Source of the DNA: Candidatus Bathyarchaeia archaeon | GTDB lineage: Archaea; Thermoproteota; Bathyarchaeia; Bathyarchaeales; Bathycorpusculaceae | Assembly: GCA_030019335.1 (NCBI GenBank) | Contig: JASEET010000006.1 | Coordinates: 1-64,000, forward strand | DNA: 64,000 nucleotides | Direction: 5' to 3' | Shown: positions 8,704-16,677 of the stretch, piece after piece | Layout: each line of letters starts with the position of its first letter | Position numbering within the stretch: position 1 is the first letter of the stretch | Notes under the pieces: model-generated | The model's database searches: none | What the model saw: only the letters and a program-made list of their open reading frames with translations | Told to the model about the DNA's origin: nothing | Translations under genes and position numbers: made by a program

Positions 8704-9300
8704 CTATTGAGTGGAAGGTAGAGCTTCCACAATCCTATGGATTTCGTCTATTCCTTCTTCAATCCTTCTTTTCAACTCTCTTACATCTACGGTACGAAGC
8801 ATCTCTACATCACTGTCTGACCTATCATTTTCAAGCAAAAGAAGAAGGGTATCCTCTATCTCCTTCAGATACTTCTTCCTTTGGATAGTTAGACCTTTGA
8901 TTTTGTCCAGGGGTGCCTCAAACAGGATCTTAGCTGGTTTTTTCCGGAACAAGAAGAGCCTTTTGTTTGTGAGGTAAAGATATCCGGGTCTCCAGACGCC
9001 GGGAAGAGACGTATCGCGATAATAGTGCGAAGCAAATGTCTTGAGGATGATTTCTTCGTTCTCATCCAATGGTGGTTCTTCTTCGCTGTTTTCTAGGGCA
9101 TACCTTCTAATTTTTTCGTCCCATGCTTCCATCATCCCGTAGTCTAGCATGGTTTTCATGCCGGCGATTGCAGCCTTCAAGTTGACGCCGATTAAGGGTA
9201 TCCCGGAAACCGAGATGATGAGGTCTGCTTGGAGTATTACTCCTTTGACTAGTATTCTGTCAACAAGGTCTACGAGTGCGCTGTTTCTTGTGGGCTCCAA
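8704..9300 (-). CDS. GvpA/J-type gas vesicle protein fused to a GRAM/PH-like domain
   Basis: A 198-residue two-domain protein. Residues about 6-58 are a GvpA/J/M-type gas-vesicle domain (LVDLVDRILVKGVILQADLI... GIPLIGVNLKAAIAG). Residues about 80-180 resemble a GRAM/bacterial-PH domain, best seen in GYLYLTNKRLFLF followed by APLDKIKGLTI, and end in a helix. GvpJ/M-type proteins help nucleate the vesicle; GRAM domains often bind lipid or protein surfaces. The fusion suggests a vesicle component that contacts a membrane or acts as an adaptor (inference). It starts at TTG 9300, 2 bases after the Hsp70 stop, as the last gene of the operon. Confidence 0.75.
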   Translation of the reverse strand: MEPTRNSALVDLVDRILVKGVILQADLIISVSGIPLIGVNLKAAIAGMKTMLDYGMMEAWDEKIRRYALENSEEEPPLDENEEIILKTFASHYYRDTSLPGVWRPGYLYLTNKRLFLFRKKPAKILFEAPLDKIKGLTIQRKKYLKEIEDTLLLLLENDRSDSDVEMLRTVDVRELKRRIEEGIDEIHRIVEALPSTQ

Positions 9301-9302
9301 CT

Positions 9303-11231
9303 CTATCTTTCCCCATGGTCGGCCTCTAGCAAGGTTATCATTTCCTTGAGTTTATTCATCTCTTTTCCCACATCTTTGTGTGGTACCTCTTTAAGCCTTT
9401 TGACCGCTTCCTCAAACTTCCTTCTCTCTTCGCTGGACACTTCATCACCCAGCTTCTTCTTCATTGAGGACACTAATGTCTTCGCTTGACTTACCTTCTT
9501 TACCTTCGTAGTCACCCCTTTCACAAGCTCCAACAGCTCATCTGTACACCCTTTAATTTTCTGGAGGTTGCCGCTATCCAATGCTGTCTTCAGTTTCTCT
9601 AAGATTTCTTCAAGTTCCCTTTTTTCCACTTCAGAGATTTTTCTGCCTATCTCTCCTATCGATTTCTCCGTTGCATAGATCACAGCCTCTGCCCGGTTAC
9701 GAATTTCGATAATTTCCTTTTTCCTTTCGTCCACTTCGTCAAACTTGGTTGCTTCGATAATCATTCTTGTGATCTCCTCCTCTGACAGCTCCGTTGGCTT
9801 CGTTATTTTGATCGCTTCTTTTTTCCCCGTTTCCAGAATCTCGGCGGAGACGTTTAGTATGCCATCGGCGTCGATCTTGAAGGTAACTTCGACCTCCTGC
9901 TCGTATCTGGGTGCGGAGGGGATGCCGTCTAGCTTGAATAAGCCCAGGGATATGTTGTCCTTCGCCATCTCCCTTTCTCCCTGTAGAACGTGGATCATCA
10001 TCGATGTCTGGTCTTCTTCTTCTGTTGCAAAGATCATGTTTTCTTCCGTTGGGATGGTACTGTTTCTCTTGATCAATCTCGTAAATACTCCGCCTGAAGT
10101 CTCGACACCTAACGAGAGGGGAGTGACATCCAGCAAAAGCATATCCCTTATCTCACCTTTCAGAACGCTGGCTTGAATGGAGGCGCCTACAGCGACGATC
10201 CCCATTGGATCTATGCCCTCTTCGGGTTCCAATCCCGAGAAGAAATCTTTGAAGTATCTTCTAATAACCGGCATCCTAGTCGGCCCGCCTACGAAAACAA
10301 GTTTGTCTATATCTTGAGGTTCTAGCCCTGCGTCTTTCAAAGCCTGTTCTAAGGGGTATCCCAGTCTATCGAGTTCTGGTCTTATGAGCTCCTCAAGTTT
10401 GTCTCGGGTTAGAACGGTATGTGGGTTGATCTTAGACCCGTCTATGTTGAGCTGAGTCTTTATAGTTGTTGAACGTTTGCTAGAGAGTTGGATCTTTGCC
10501 ATTTCCCCAGCGTCTCTGAGCTTGTTCAAGTTTTTTTTGTCGTCTCTTAAGTTAATGCCGTATTTTTCCTCAATTTCGTCGACAAGATAATCTAGGATTA
10601 TGTCGTCCATGTCTTTGCCGCCTAGATGGGTGTCTCCGCTTGTGGATATGACTTTGAAGATGCCGTTGTTCATCTGCAGGATGGTTACGTCGAAGGTTCC
10701 TGCGCCCAAGTCTAGCACTGCTATCTTTAGGTTTTTTCTGATCTTGTCTAAACCATAGGCTAGTGAGGCGGCAGTCGGTTCGCTGACGATTCTCAAGACT
10801 TCAAGCTCCGCTATTTCTCCTGCCTTTTTTGTGGCGTTTCTTTGGTTGTTGTTGAAGTACGCTGGCGCCGAGATCACGGCTTTGTCTATCTTCTCTCCTA
10901 GGTAGGTTTCTGCGTCCCTTTTTATCTTCTTTATTATCAGGGCGGAAATCTCTTGGGGGGTATACTTGTAACCGTCTATCTCTATGGTGTAATTCGTGCC
11001 CATTTTCCTTTTAATCCATCTTACCGTCCTATCTGGGTGGACATAGGCGTAATCCTTTGCATTCTTTCCTACAATTATTTCGCCGTCTTCTTTAAACGCT
11101 ACAATGGAGGGAAACATTTTTCCGTAGGGGGTTGGCCCTTCAGGCGCTGGAACAAGCCTTATTTTTCCGTCTTTCATCACGGCTCCGGCGGAGTTGGTGG
11201 TTCCAAGATCAATTCCTATTGTTCGTCCCAT
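9303..11231 (-). CDS. dnaK: Hsp70 chaperone (DnaK)
   Basis: A full-length 642-residue Hsp70. The nucleotide-binding domain carries GIDLGTTNS near residue 5, the phosphate-2 motif LDLGAGTFDVTIL near 173 and GGPTRMP near 315. A substrate-binding domain follows (DVTPLSLGVETSGG) with a helical lid. ATP-driven Hsp70s in archaea are mostly of bacterial origin and normally sit with dnaJ and grpE. Here there is no separate dnaJ or grpE; the adjacent gene is a GvpF/L protein with a C-terminal J-domain. That context implies a dedicated role in gas-vesicle protein folding (inference). GGGAG lies just upstream of the ATG. The C-terminus ends EADHGER, with no EEVD tail. Confidence 0.95.
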   Translation of the reverse strand: MGRTIGIDLGTTNSAGAVMKDGKIRLVPAPEGPTPYGKMFPSIVAFKEDGEIIVGKNAKDYAYVHPDRTVRWIKRKMGTNYTIEIDGYKYTPQEISALIIKKIKRDAETYLGEKIDKAVISAPAYFNNNQRNATKKAGEIAELEVLRIVSEPTAASLAYGLDKIRKNLKIAVLDLGAGTFDVTILQMNNGIFKVISTSGDTHLGGKDMDDIILDYLVDEIEEKYGINLRDDKKNLNKLRDAGEMAKIQLSSKRSTTIKTQLNIDGSKINPHTVLTRDKLEELIRPELDRLGYPLEQALKDAGLEPQDIDKLVFVGGPTRMPVIRRYFKDFFSGLEPEEGIDPMGIVAVGASIQASVLKGEIRDMLLLDVTPLSLGVETSGGVFTRLIKRNSTIPTEENMIFATEEEDQTSMMIHVLQGEREMAKDNISLGLFKLDGIPSAPRYEQEVEVTFKIDADGILNVSAEILETGKKEAIKITKPTELSEEEITRMIIEATKFDEVDERKKEIIEIRNRAEAVIYATEKSIGEIGRKISEVEKRELEEILEKLKTALDSGNLQKIKGCTDELLELVKGVTTKVKKVSQAKTLVSSMKKKLGDEVSSEERRKFEEAVKRLKEVPHKDVGKEMNKLKEMITLLEADHGER

Positions 11232-11254
11232 TGCGATCTCCCTTTTGGAGAGGC

Positions 11255-12241
11255 TCAGCCGGTTTTTTCTTGTATTAGAAGGGTTTCCTCGACTTTTGAT
11301 TTCTCGAGGGAGCAGAGGTAATGCTCGCAGTACTTCGTCAACACTTCATGCGCGTTCTTTATTTTCTTGAACTTCTCTTCGGCGAAGGGGTCATCGGGAT
11401 GAAGGTCTGGGTGATGTTTTCGCGCAAGGTGATCGTATGCAGAGTTTATTTCGGACATGCTTACCTCTTGGCCTAGCTCCAGAGTTTTTCTCGCGTCATC
11501 TATGGTCTTAGAATCCATCTTCTTTATCTCGATCTCGGTGAAATTGTATGGTGGCAAGGGGCTGACGACGAGGATCATGAGTTTTTTATCGTATTCTTTC
11601 TCCAGTTCATCTGTTTTGTCGTAAAATTTCTGTTCTTGTTCTTTGTCTACCAGAAAAGAAGCGTTCATTATTGTGTCTTGATTTGTGATTTTGTTTTCTT
11701 TGAACCCGCTTGACAGATCTCCTAGGACGCTATGTATGTTCTTTAGGTATTCGTTTTTTCTTTCGTCTAAGGCTGACTTAACTTTTCTTCCTAGCTCTAT
11801 TTTGAGTGACTGATCAGCGGTCTTCTTCGCTTCCGTGGCCAATGTCCGGATTTCTTCGTATTCTCCTAAGATATCAGCGAGAATTCTTTTGTCCCATGAA
11901 ATTTTGACGTTGATCTGCAGTTTGTTGCTTATTTTCTCCAGCGTGTTCTTGAACTTCATTCGACCTTGCTTGAGGATGTTTTTTATCTCCGCTTCGTTCT
12001 TAGCTATAACTCCGAAACCCATAGGGATGATCGTGTTAGTCTCCATAATTTTTCGCAGGGTCTTCTCATGGGTCACGGCTTCTTCTACTTCGACCTTGTA
12101 GTTTGCGGGGATGTCACTAACCACTGCGCCGATGCCCTCATGTTGAAGGGTGTATACCTCGCTGTTGCCTACTCCAATGTTCCCGAAGCTTTCTCTCTTC
12201 TCCGTTTCTATTATCCCGTACAGGTATCTTCCTGTTCCCAT
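11255..12241 (-). CDS. gvpF: GvpF/L gas vesicle protein with C-terminal J-domain
   Basis: A 328-residue fusion. The first 240 residues are a GvpF/L domain: RYLYGIIE at the start, the internal THEKTLRKIMETNTIIPMGFG block, and SPLPPYNFTEI near its end. Residues about 245-305 form a J-domain with helix II, the HPD tripeptide at 277-279 (KHHPDLHPDD) and helix III (EEKFKKIKNAHEVL). J-domains stimulate Hsp70 ATPase, and the Hsp70 gene starts 23 bases downstream. This fits a co-chaperone that recruits Hsp70 to gas-vesicle subunits. GvpF/L proteins are known assembly factors that bind GvpA. The start is ATG 12241, abutting the stop of the preceding gvpF/L gene. Confidence 0.9.
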   Translation of the reverse strand: MGTGRYLYGIIETEKRESFGNIGVGNSEVYTLQHEGIGAVVSDIPANYKVEVEEAVTHEKTLRKIMETNTIIPMGFGVIAKNEAEIKNILKQGRMKFKNTLEKISNKLQINVKISWDKRILADILGEYEEIRTLATEAKKTADQSLKIELGRKVKSALDERKNEYLKNIHSVLGDLSSGFKENKITNQDTIMNASFLVDKEQEQKFYDKTDELEKEYDKKLMILVVSPLPPYNFTEIEIKKMDSKTIDDARKTLELGQEVSMSEINSAYDHLARKHHPDLHPDDPFAEEKFKKIKNAHEVLTKYCEHYLCSLEKSKVEETLLIQEKTG

Positions 12242-13132
12242 CTATTTCACCTTCTCACCCTTTGATCTTCCGATCTCTCCTACAAAGGAATAAGGCGGCC
12301 AAGGTCCAGTGAATCTGACAGCAAAACCTTCTCTCTTGTTGACCTCTCCCAGCATGTTTCCTAAGTTTTGAATCTTGTCTTTGTGCGCGAGGCAGGCGAG
12401 ATTCAGGATCATCCGCTTGCCCTTCCATTTTTCGGGCACTTCTTTTCTTGTGGAGTCAAGCTTTACGTCGTCGACAAGTTTCTTAATCTGATTGTACAGG
12501 TTCTTAGCGTGCTTATCTGCTAACACCTTTCTTTCAAGCTCTAGCTTTCGTTCCAACTTCTTCTGGAGTAAGTAAGCTGCTCCTTTAGGCTTGTTTTCTA
12601 TCTCCTTTTTCAGTCTCTGGATCTCTTCTTTTTCTTCCGGCGCCTTTTCAACAAAATCATTCTCGACGAATACCTGAACTCCGTACTCTGCCTTTCCTTC
12701 AAGCTTTTCTAACATGGTCTTAAGTTGACGATATTCTCCACGGAGCCACTGCTTAACCGTTTCATCGTCTCCCTTGAAAATGGTGTCAAAAGTTAGAGGA
12801 ATTACCGTGCCAAATTCCTTAGTAGCCAAGTCAATCACATATTGGTGCGTCAAAATCCACTCCCCTGCTTTTTCCTTGTCTTCCGTTTTGTAGGGTTTCG
12901 CCTCGCAACGGTGGACGACCGCGCCTATGTCATTGATGGGCACAGTGTAGACGTGGCTGTCTTCGATTCCCATATGACCAAAATCCGTCTCTTCGCCGTT
13001 GCTAACTATGCAGTAAAGGTATCTTCCTTCTGCGTGACTATTGTCTGACCTCAGTTTTTTCCATCTCCCGTTCCCATCTTTCCGGATTAGCCATAACGTC
13101 GATGGCTTCTTCCACCAATTTGTCAAGATCAC
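12242..13132 (-). CDS. gvpL: GvpF/L family gas vesicle protein
   Basis: A GvpF/L protein with the conserved GRYLYCIVSN start, WILTHQYVIDLATKEFGTVIPLTF, a central charged coiled coil (residues about 180-220) and the terminal GPWPPYSFVGEI. The start is problematic. The domain begins around residue 35, but the only in-frame canonical start codons are GTG 13132 and TTG 13126, both deep inside gvpK, giving about 95 bases of overlap and a 30-residue tail unlike the family. A non-canonical start near 13040 just after the gvpK stop, or coupling to gvpK, is possible. The start is therefore uncertain, though the domain is secure. Confidence 0.88.
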   Translation of the reverse strand: MILTNWWKKPSTLWLIRKDGNGRWKKLRSDNSHAEGRYLYCIVSNGEETDFGHMGIEDSHVYTVPINDIGAVVHRCEAKPYKTEDKEKAGEWILTHQYVIDLATKEFGTVIPLTFDTIFKGDDETVKQWLRGEYRQLKTMLEKLEGKAEYGVQVFVENDFVEKAPEEKEEIQRLKKEIENKPKGAAYLLQKKLERKLELERKVLADKHAKNLYNQIKKLVDDVKLDSTRKEVPEKWKGKRMILNLACLAHKDKIQNLGNMLGEVNKREGFAVRFTGPWPPYSFVGEIGRSKGEKVK

Positions 13133-13367
13133 TCCGCACAGATCTGACTAGGTCTTCGATGCCGTTTTCCTCTTTTATGTGCTTAAGCGCTGCGTCGAGT
13201 TCCATCAGCCCCTTTCCTAACCTTTCGATTTCCTCATCCTTCAGTCTCCCAGATTCCATCCTTCGTATCGCTTCTCTTTCAAGCACCTCTTGTATAACCT
13301 CAACCAGAGCCACAACTAGTCCAAGGAGCCCAGACTTCAAGTTGTCTTCATCGATTTCTATTGGCAT
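13038..13367 (-). CDS. gvpK: gas vesicle protein GvpK
   Basis: A 109-residue GvpK. It has the family's N-terminal DNLKSGLLGLVVALVEVIQEVLEREAIRRMESG block, followed by LxxxEIERLGKGLMELDAALKHIKEENG, with a charged tail. GvpK is one of the near-universal gas-vesicle genes, required for assembly but not a major shell component. It starts at ATG 13367, 6 bases after the Hsp20 stop. Its 3' third overlaps the upstream extension of the following gvpF/L gene. Confidence 0.92.
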   Translation of the reverse strand: MPIEIDEDNLKSGLLGLVVALVEVIQEVLEREAIRRMESGRLKDEEIERLGKGLMELDAALKHIKEENGIEDLVRSVRSDLDKLVEEAIDVMANPERWEREMEKTEVRQ

Positions 13368-13373
13368 GTTTTC

Positions 13374-13904
13374 TCATTCCACCTTGTTCAGTTGAACTTC
13401 TAAAACGCCGTTGTTGAAGGTTTTTCTCACCCTCTTTTCGACGGTGCAAAATAGCGGAACCTCTTTGTAGTATTCCTTTCCGGATATTATGAGAAAATTG
13501 TCTTTCACTTCGACTTCGACGTTTTCCTCTTGTGGAGGTAGAGAGGCTATAACCCTTAAAACGTTCTTCTCGTCTATAATGTCTAGTAATTTATCATTGT
13601 ATGTACTGTTGGTCATTTCTTCCTTTAACCACCAATTGAACACGATTTTTTCGCCAGTTAACGAATCGATTTTGGAGCGTTCAAACGTGATAATGGGCTC
13701 TCCTATGACCTCTCGTGCTTTTGGGTTTATGACCTCTCTGATTCTGATCAGCACTTCCATGTCTGAGGAGGCACAAATCAGATCCGATAGCTCCCTGATT
13801 CGTGCATGCCGTTCTCTTAAAAGGTATGTTATGATTCGTCTGCTCTTCTCATCTACCGACCTTATAAGGGAAATCATCTTCCCCGTCTTCTCTGAAACAA
13901 TCAA
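13374..13904 (-). CDS. Hsp20-domain protein with long helical N-terminal domain (GvpH-like)
   Basis: A 176-residue protein. Residues about 105-176 are an alpha-crystallin-type domain (NVEVEVKDNFLIISGKEYYKEVPL, then NGVLEVQLNK), as in GvpH, the small-heat-shock protein of haloarchaeal gas-vesicle clusters. The first 100 residues are atypical. They look like helices with a possible winged-helix character (RRIITYLLRERHARIRELSDLI) and an ITFERSKIDSLTGE segment, and I do not recognise them. It lies between gvpK and a zinc-ribbon gvpJ with 0-6 base gaps, so it is co-transcribed. The role is probably holding vesicle subunits soluble, possibly with a regulatory or binding N-domain. Confidence 0.75.
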   Translation of the reverse strand: MIVSEKTGKMISLIRSVDEKSRRIITYLLRERHARIRELSDLICASSDMEVLIRIREVINPKAREVIGEPIITFERSKIDSLTGEKIVFNWWLKEEMTNSTYNDKLLDIIDEKNVLRVIASLPPQEENVEVEVKDNFLIISGKEYYKEVPLFCTVEKRVRKTFNNGVLEVQLNKVE

Positions 13905-14288
13905 CTATTGGACCTCCACCTTTGCACCGACCTTTCTCTCCTTCATTTTCTTCGCTTTTGCGCTCTCCCATCCGCACCAAGGGCATGCAATGTTTAGTAG
14001 CTCCTCTCTGTCAACTCGTTTGCCGCATTGTGGACACTCCTCTTTTTCTATCATGGCTTCTTTCCATGCCGCCGTGTTTAGGTTGGTTCCTGATGGGAAC
14101 TCTAGTCCGTATCCTGCTGCTGTCTCGAAAGAAGCTAGGGCGGCTCTTATTTTGATTCCAAGCAGTTCAACGCCGGCAACGTCAACGGTGATGTCTGCAT
14201 TGATTACTAACCCTTTGTCTAGAATCTTATCTATGGCGCCCGCAAGGCCTGAGTCTTCTTTTTCAGGTTTCAATGTTGTGCTTTCCAT
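13905..14288 (-). CDS. gvpJ: GvpA/J-type protein with C-terminal zinc ribbon (second copy)
   Basis: A 127-residue protein. Residues 13-65 are a GvpA/J domain (LAGAIDKILDKGLVINADITVDVAGVELLGI). After a linker with an FPSGTNL motif there is a zinc ribbon with Cys85/Cys88 (CPQC) and Cys102/Cys105 (CPWC). ATG 14288 is chosen over an in-frame upstream start that would overlap the previous gene; GGGAT precedes it. The paired CxxC module is shared with the adjacent gene. In GvpJ-type proteins the small domain joins GvpA at the vesicle tip; a zinc ribbon would add a stable binding surface (inference). Confidence 0.82.
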   Translation of the reverse strand: MESTTLKPEKEDSGLAGAIDKILDKGLVINADITVDVAGVELLGIKIRAALASFETAAGYGLEFPSGTNLNTAAWKEAMIEKEECPQCGKRVDREELLNIACPWCGWESAKAKKMKERKVGAKVEVQ

Positions 14289-14292
14289 CGTT

Positions 14293-14622
14293 TTATCCCT
14301 CTTTTGGTTGGTAGTTCCATCCGCACCAAGGGCACCCATATTTCTTGAGATTTTCTCGTATGGACTTCATGCCGCAAACCGGACACAGTTCTATCGTTGC
14401 CACATCTCGCCATCCCGGCGCGTCAAAATCTGTCCCTTCAGGAAAGTCTAAACCTATCTCCGCTGCTGTTTTGAAAGAACTAAGGATGATGCGGGCTTTT
14501 GTCTTTAGAAGATTCATGCTGCTAAGGTCGATTCTGACGCTTGCATCGATTGCCACTCCTTTGTCTAGGATTCTGTCGAGCAGTTCCTTCAAGCCCGTTT
14601 CTTCTGGCCTTAATATCACCAT
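14293..14622 (-). CDS. gvpJ: GvpA/J-type protein with C-terminal zinc ribbon (first copy)
   Basis: A 109-residue paralogue of the next gene. Its GvpA/J domain is at residues 10-60 ([23 protein letters not shown]), followed by FPEGTDFDAPGW. The zinc ribbon has Cys80/Cys83 (CPVC) and Cys97/Cys100 (CPWC). The two genes are tandem, 4 bases apart, and clearly duplicated, but their N-termini diverge, which suggests distinct partners. It overlaps the stop of the upstream gene by 7 bases. The zinc-ribbon extension is not part of the standard GvpJ description I know. Confidence 0.82.
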   Translation of the reverse strand: MVILRPEETGLKELLDRILDKGVAIDASVRIDLSSMNLLKTKARIILSSFKTAAEIGLDFPEGTDFDAPGWRDVATIELCPVCGMKSIRENLKKYGCPWCGWNYQPKEG

Positions 14623-14966
14623 CCGTGAGACCTCCCTTGCGTTTTAACACTTTCTTTCTCAGCTTTCTTCGTTTCCTCAGCTCTTTCTCGAATCTTTTTC
14701 AGCCCCGAGATTCCCATATGGCTAAATGTCCGTAATGTTGCTGAGCCTACTCCGATCAGGGTCCCAGCAGGTCCTGCTGTAGCGGATCCGAGCAGAACCT
14801 CTCCGGTTGCATCAACGTCTATGGGTGGGGTTGCATAATGAAGCCTCTTTATCCCCTTCCTCCTCGGAATAGGATGTTTGCAAAACTGAGGTCTCTTTAT
14901 TATGTTGCTTTTTTGAGGTTTGATTATGCGTTTCGTTTGTTTCAGTTTTTTGCATTTACGGTTCAA
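14616..14966 (-). CDS. hypothetical basic protein of the gvp operon
   Basis: A 116-residue protein starting at TTG 14966, with AGGAGGT positioned about 8 bases upstream. The first 45 residues are very basic (KKLKQTKRIIKPQK). A short Gly/Ala-rich segment follows (GSATAGPAGTLIGVGSATLR), perhaps a hydrophobic hairpin, then a charged helix. I do not recognise a family. Translational overlap with the first zinc-ribbon gvpJ and the position between gvpG and gvpJ argue for a role in vesicle formation. Confidence 0.6.
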   Translation of the reverse strand: MNRKCKKLKQTKRIIKPQKSNIIKRPQFCKHPIPRRKGIKRLHYATPPIDVDATGEVLLGSATAGPAGTLIGVGSATLRTFSHMGISGLKKIRERAEETKKAEKESVKTQGRSHGW

Positions 14967-14988
14967 GCTTACCTACCTCCTTCTGAAG

Positions 14989-15288
14989 CTAGCCCAGTAT
15001 GTTTATCCTATGGTTGAGGGTCGTTCTGTTTATTCGATTATTCATTCGCAGTTTGTGGTTTAGTTCCCCGTTTCTTCTCTCGTATTCCTCCTTTGTTATT
15101 TCACCTAGCTCGTAGAGCAGCCTGTTCTCCTTTATTCTGTTGTTAATCTTTTGTTGAGTTTCCTCTTCCCTTATCTCTTCAACGTAATCTCTAATTGTTT
15201 CCATTAGCCAGATCATGTCAAAGGGCGGAATGGAGATACCGAGCATTCGCAGAAAAATGTCGTCTATAAAGAAGGGCATTCGTTTCAC
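14989..15288 (-). CDS. gvpG: gas vesicle protein GvpG
   Basis: A 99-residue protein with the GvpG layout: a short hydrophobic N-terminus (FFIDDIFLRMLGISIPPF), then a charged helix containing LYELGEITKEEYERRNGEL, the family's most conserved block. GvpG is a small assembly factor usually adjacent to gvpF/L, as here; its ATG abuts the stop of a gvpF/L gene. The C-terminus is unusually rich in Asn and Arg (NNRINRTTLNHRIN). Confidence 0.85.
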   Translation of the reverse strand: MKRMPFFIDDIFLRMLGISIPPFDMIWLMETIRDYVEEIREEETQQKINNRIKENRLLYELGEITKEEYERRNGELNHKLRMNNRINRTTLNHRINILG

Positions 15289-16677
15289 CTATTTTTTGGT
15301 GACTTCTATACCTTCTGTCCCAATTTTTATGTAAACAAAATTGTAGGGTGCCCAAGGTCCGCTATACAGAAGTTTTAGCATTGGGTATTTTCCCTGCAGT
15401 TTCATCACTTTGTCTGAAAAAGAATCAATGTCTTCTTTGTTGACTAGAAATGATGCGTTTAGAATCAGCCTGTCGCTGAATAGGTCTCCCGTGACTGCTT
15501 GCTTTGCCTTGGCGTTTAGTGATGCTAAGATGTCTGACACGCATTCCTTTCTTTTTTTGGGGTCGACAAAAACGATGTCCTTGTTTAGAAGGATTTTTGC
15601 TCCGAGTTCAACCATATTGTCCACTAGATTTAGGGATTCTCTTGTCGGGTTGTAGGCTTTTGTCAGTAAACGCTTTAGGATTCTTTCGTTTTTTATTGTG
15701 GTACCGAATTCTACTGGTACGACTGTGTGCTCTTCCATCACTTGCCTTAACACTTTTTCATGCCTTCTTGTGTTGTCCTCTGTGAGTTCGTAATCCTTCA
15801 TGGGGGAATCGCTAACTACCGCTGCAACGTCTCTATAAGGAATAGTGTAGACCTCACTGTTGTTCAATCCTATGTTTCCAAAACTCTTTTCCTTGCTAAA
15901 TGGTATCACACAGTAAAAATACTTAGGCTCTTCCTTTCTTCTCTTTCTCTTTTCCTCAGCCTTTCTTGAGGCATCCAACCTTGCTTTTTCCACAAGCTCT
16001 CTAATCCCGAATGAGAGCTCGATTGCTTTCCCGTAGTCTGCCAAGTCAAAGCTTTTCTCTGCGTCTGTCAGCATTTCATCTATTTTCTTCGTTATTTCTG
16101 GAACATACAGAGAGAGCTTTGTTTTGTCCTCGGCTTCTTCTACTGCCGTTTTTACGCTGCCTATTGCATCCTTCGCTTCCTCTCGTCTTTCCTCTTCTAA
16201 CCTTTTTTCCAGCAAGAGTTTCTCTTCGATTCTTCTTTCTCTTTCCTCTTCTTCAGCCCGTTTCCTTTCTTCAACTCTCTTGGAGGCTTCTAGTCTCGCT
16301 TTCTCCACCAGTTCTTTAATCTCAAATGAAAGCTTCACTGCTCTCTCATAGTCCGCGGAGCGAAGGCTCTCATCTGCATCCGCGAGCATCTTGCTTATTT
16401 CCGTCATTATCTCAGGAACATATACCAAGGCTTCTGTCTCTTTCTCGACCTCCCTTACAGCCGTTTTTGCGCTTTCTATACCATCCCTTGCTTTTTCCCG
16501 TCTTTCCTCCTCTAACCTTGCTTTCTCTAGTTGTTCTTCAATTCTTCTTCTCCGTGCCACCAGTTCGGTCCATTTTCTCAGCCTTTTTGCCCGTGCTTTT
16601 TCTCTCTGTCTCTTAAACCGTTCATCTCGTTCTTTCAATCTCTTTTTTCTAAGCTCCACATATTTTTTCCTAGTCAT
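15289..16677 (-). CDS. gvpF: GvpF/L protein with duplicated coiled-coil N-terminal region
   Basis: A 462-residue protein, about twice the family's usual length. Residues 1-60 are an Arg/Lys-rich coiled coil. Residues about 60-140 and 166-245 are two copies of an 80-residue helical unit, each with KTAVxExE, YVPEI, ML(A/T)DA(D/E), ADY.(R/K)A(V/I).LSF and ELVEKARL.AS. Residues about 251-462 are a complete GvpF/L domain starting KYFYCVIPF and ending SGPWAPYNFVYIKIG. The helical duplication may act as a spacer or oligomeriser linking the GvpF/L domain to a partner (inference). ATG 16677 directly follows the regulator gene. Confidence 0.88.
   Translation of the reverse strand: MTRKKYVELRKKRLKERDERFKRQREKARAKRLRKWTELVARRRRIEEQLEKARLEEERREKARDGIESAKTAVREVEKETEALVYVPEIMTEISKMLADADESLRSADYERAVKLSFEIKELVEKARLEASKRVEERKRAEEEERERRIEEKLLLEKRLEEERREEAKDAIGSVKTAVEEAEDKTKLSLYVPEITKKIDEMLTDAEKSFDLADYGKAIELSFGIRELVEKARLDASRKAEEKRKRRKEEPKYFYCVIPFSKEKSFGNIGLNNSEVYTIPYRDVAAVVSDSPMKDYELTEDNTRRHEKVLRQVMEEHTVVPVEFGTTIKNERILKRLLTKAYNPTRESLNLVDNMVELGAKILLNKDIVFVDPKKRKECVSDILASLNAKAKQAVTGDLFSDRLILNASFLVNKEDIDSFSDKVMKLQGKYPMLKLLYSGPWAPYNFVYIKIGTEGIEVTKK

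Noticed and set aside
13489-14451. Long plus-strand open frame across the gvp genes
   Set aside because: It is antisense to GvpJ and Hsp20 genes with clear family signatures, and its translation is Ser/Phe/Leu-rich without motifs.
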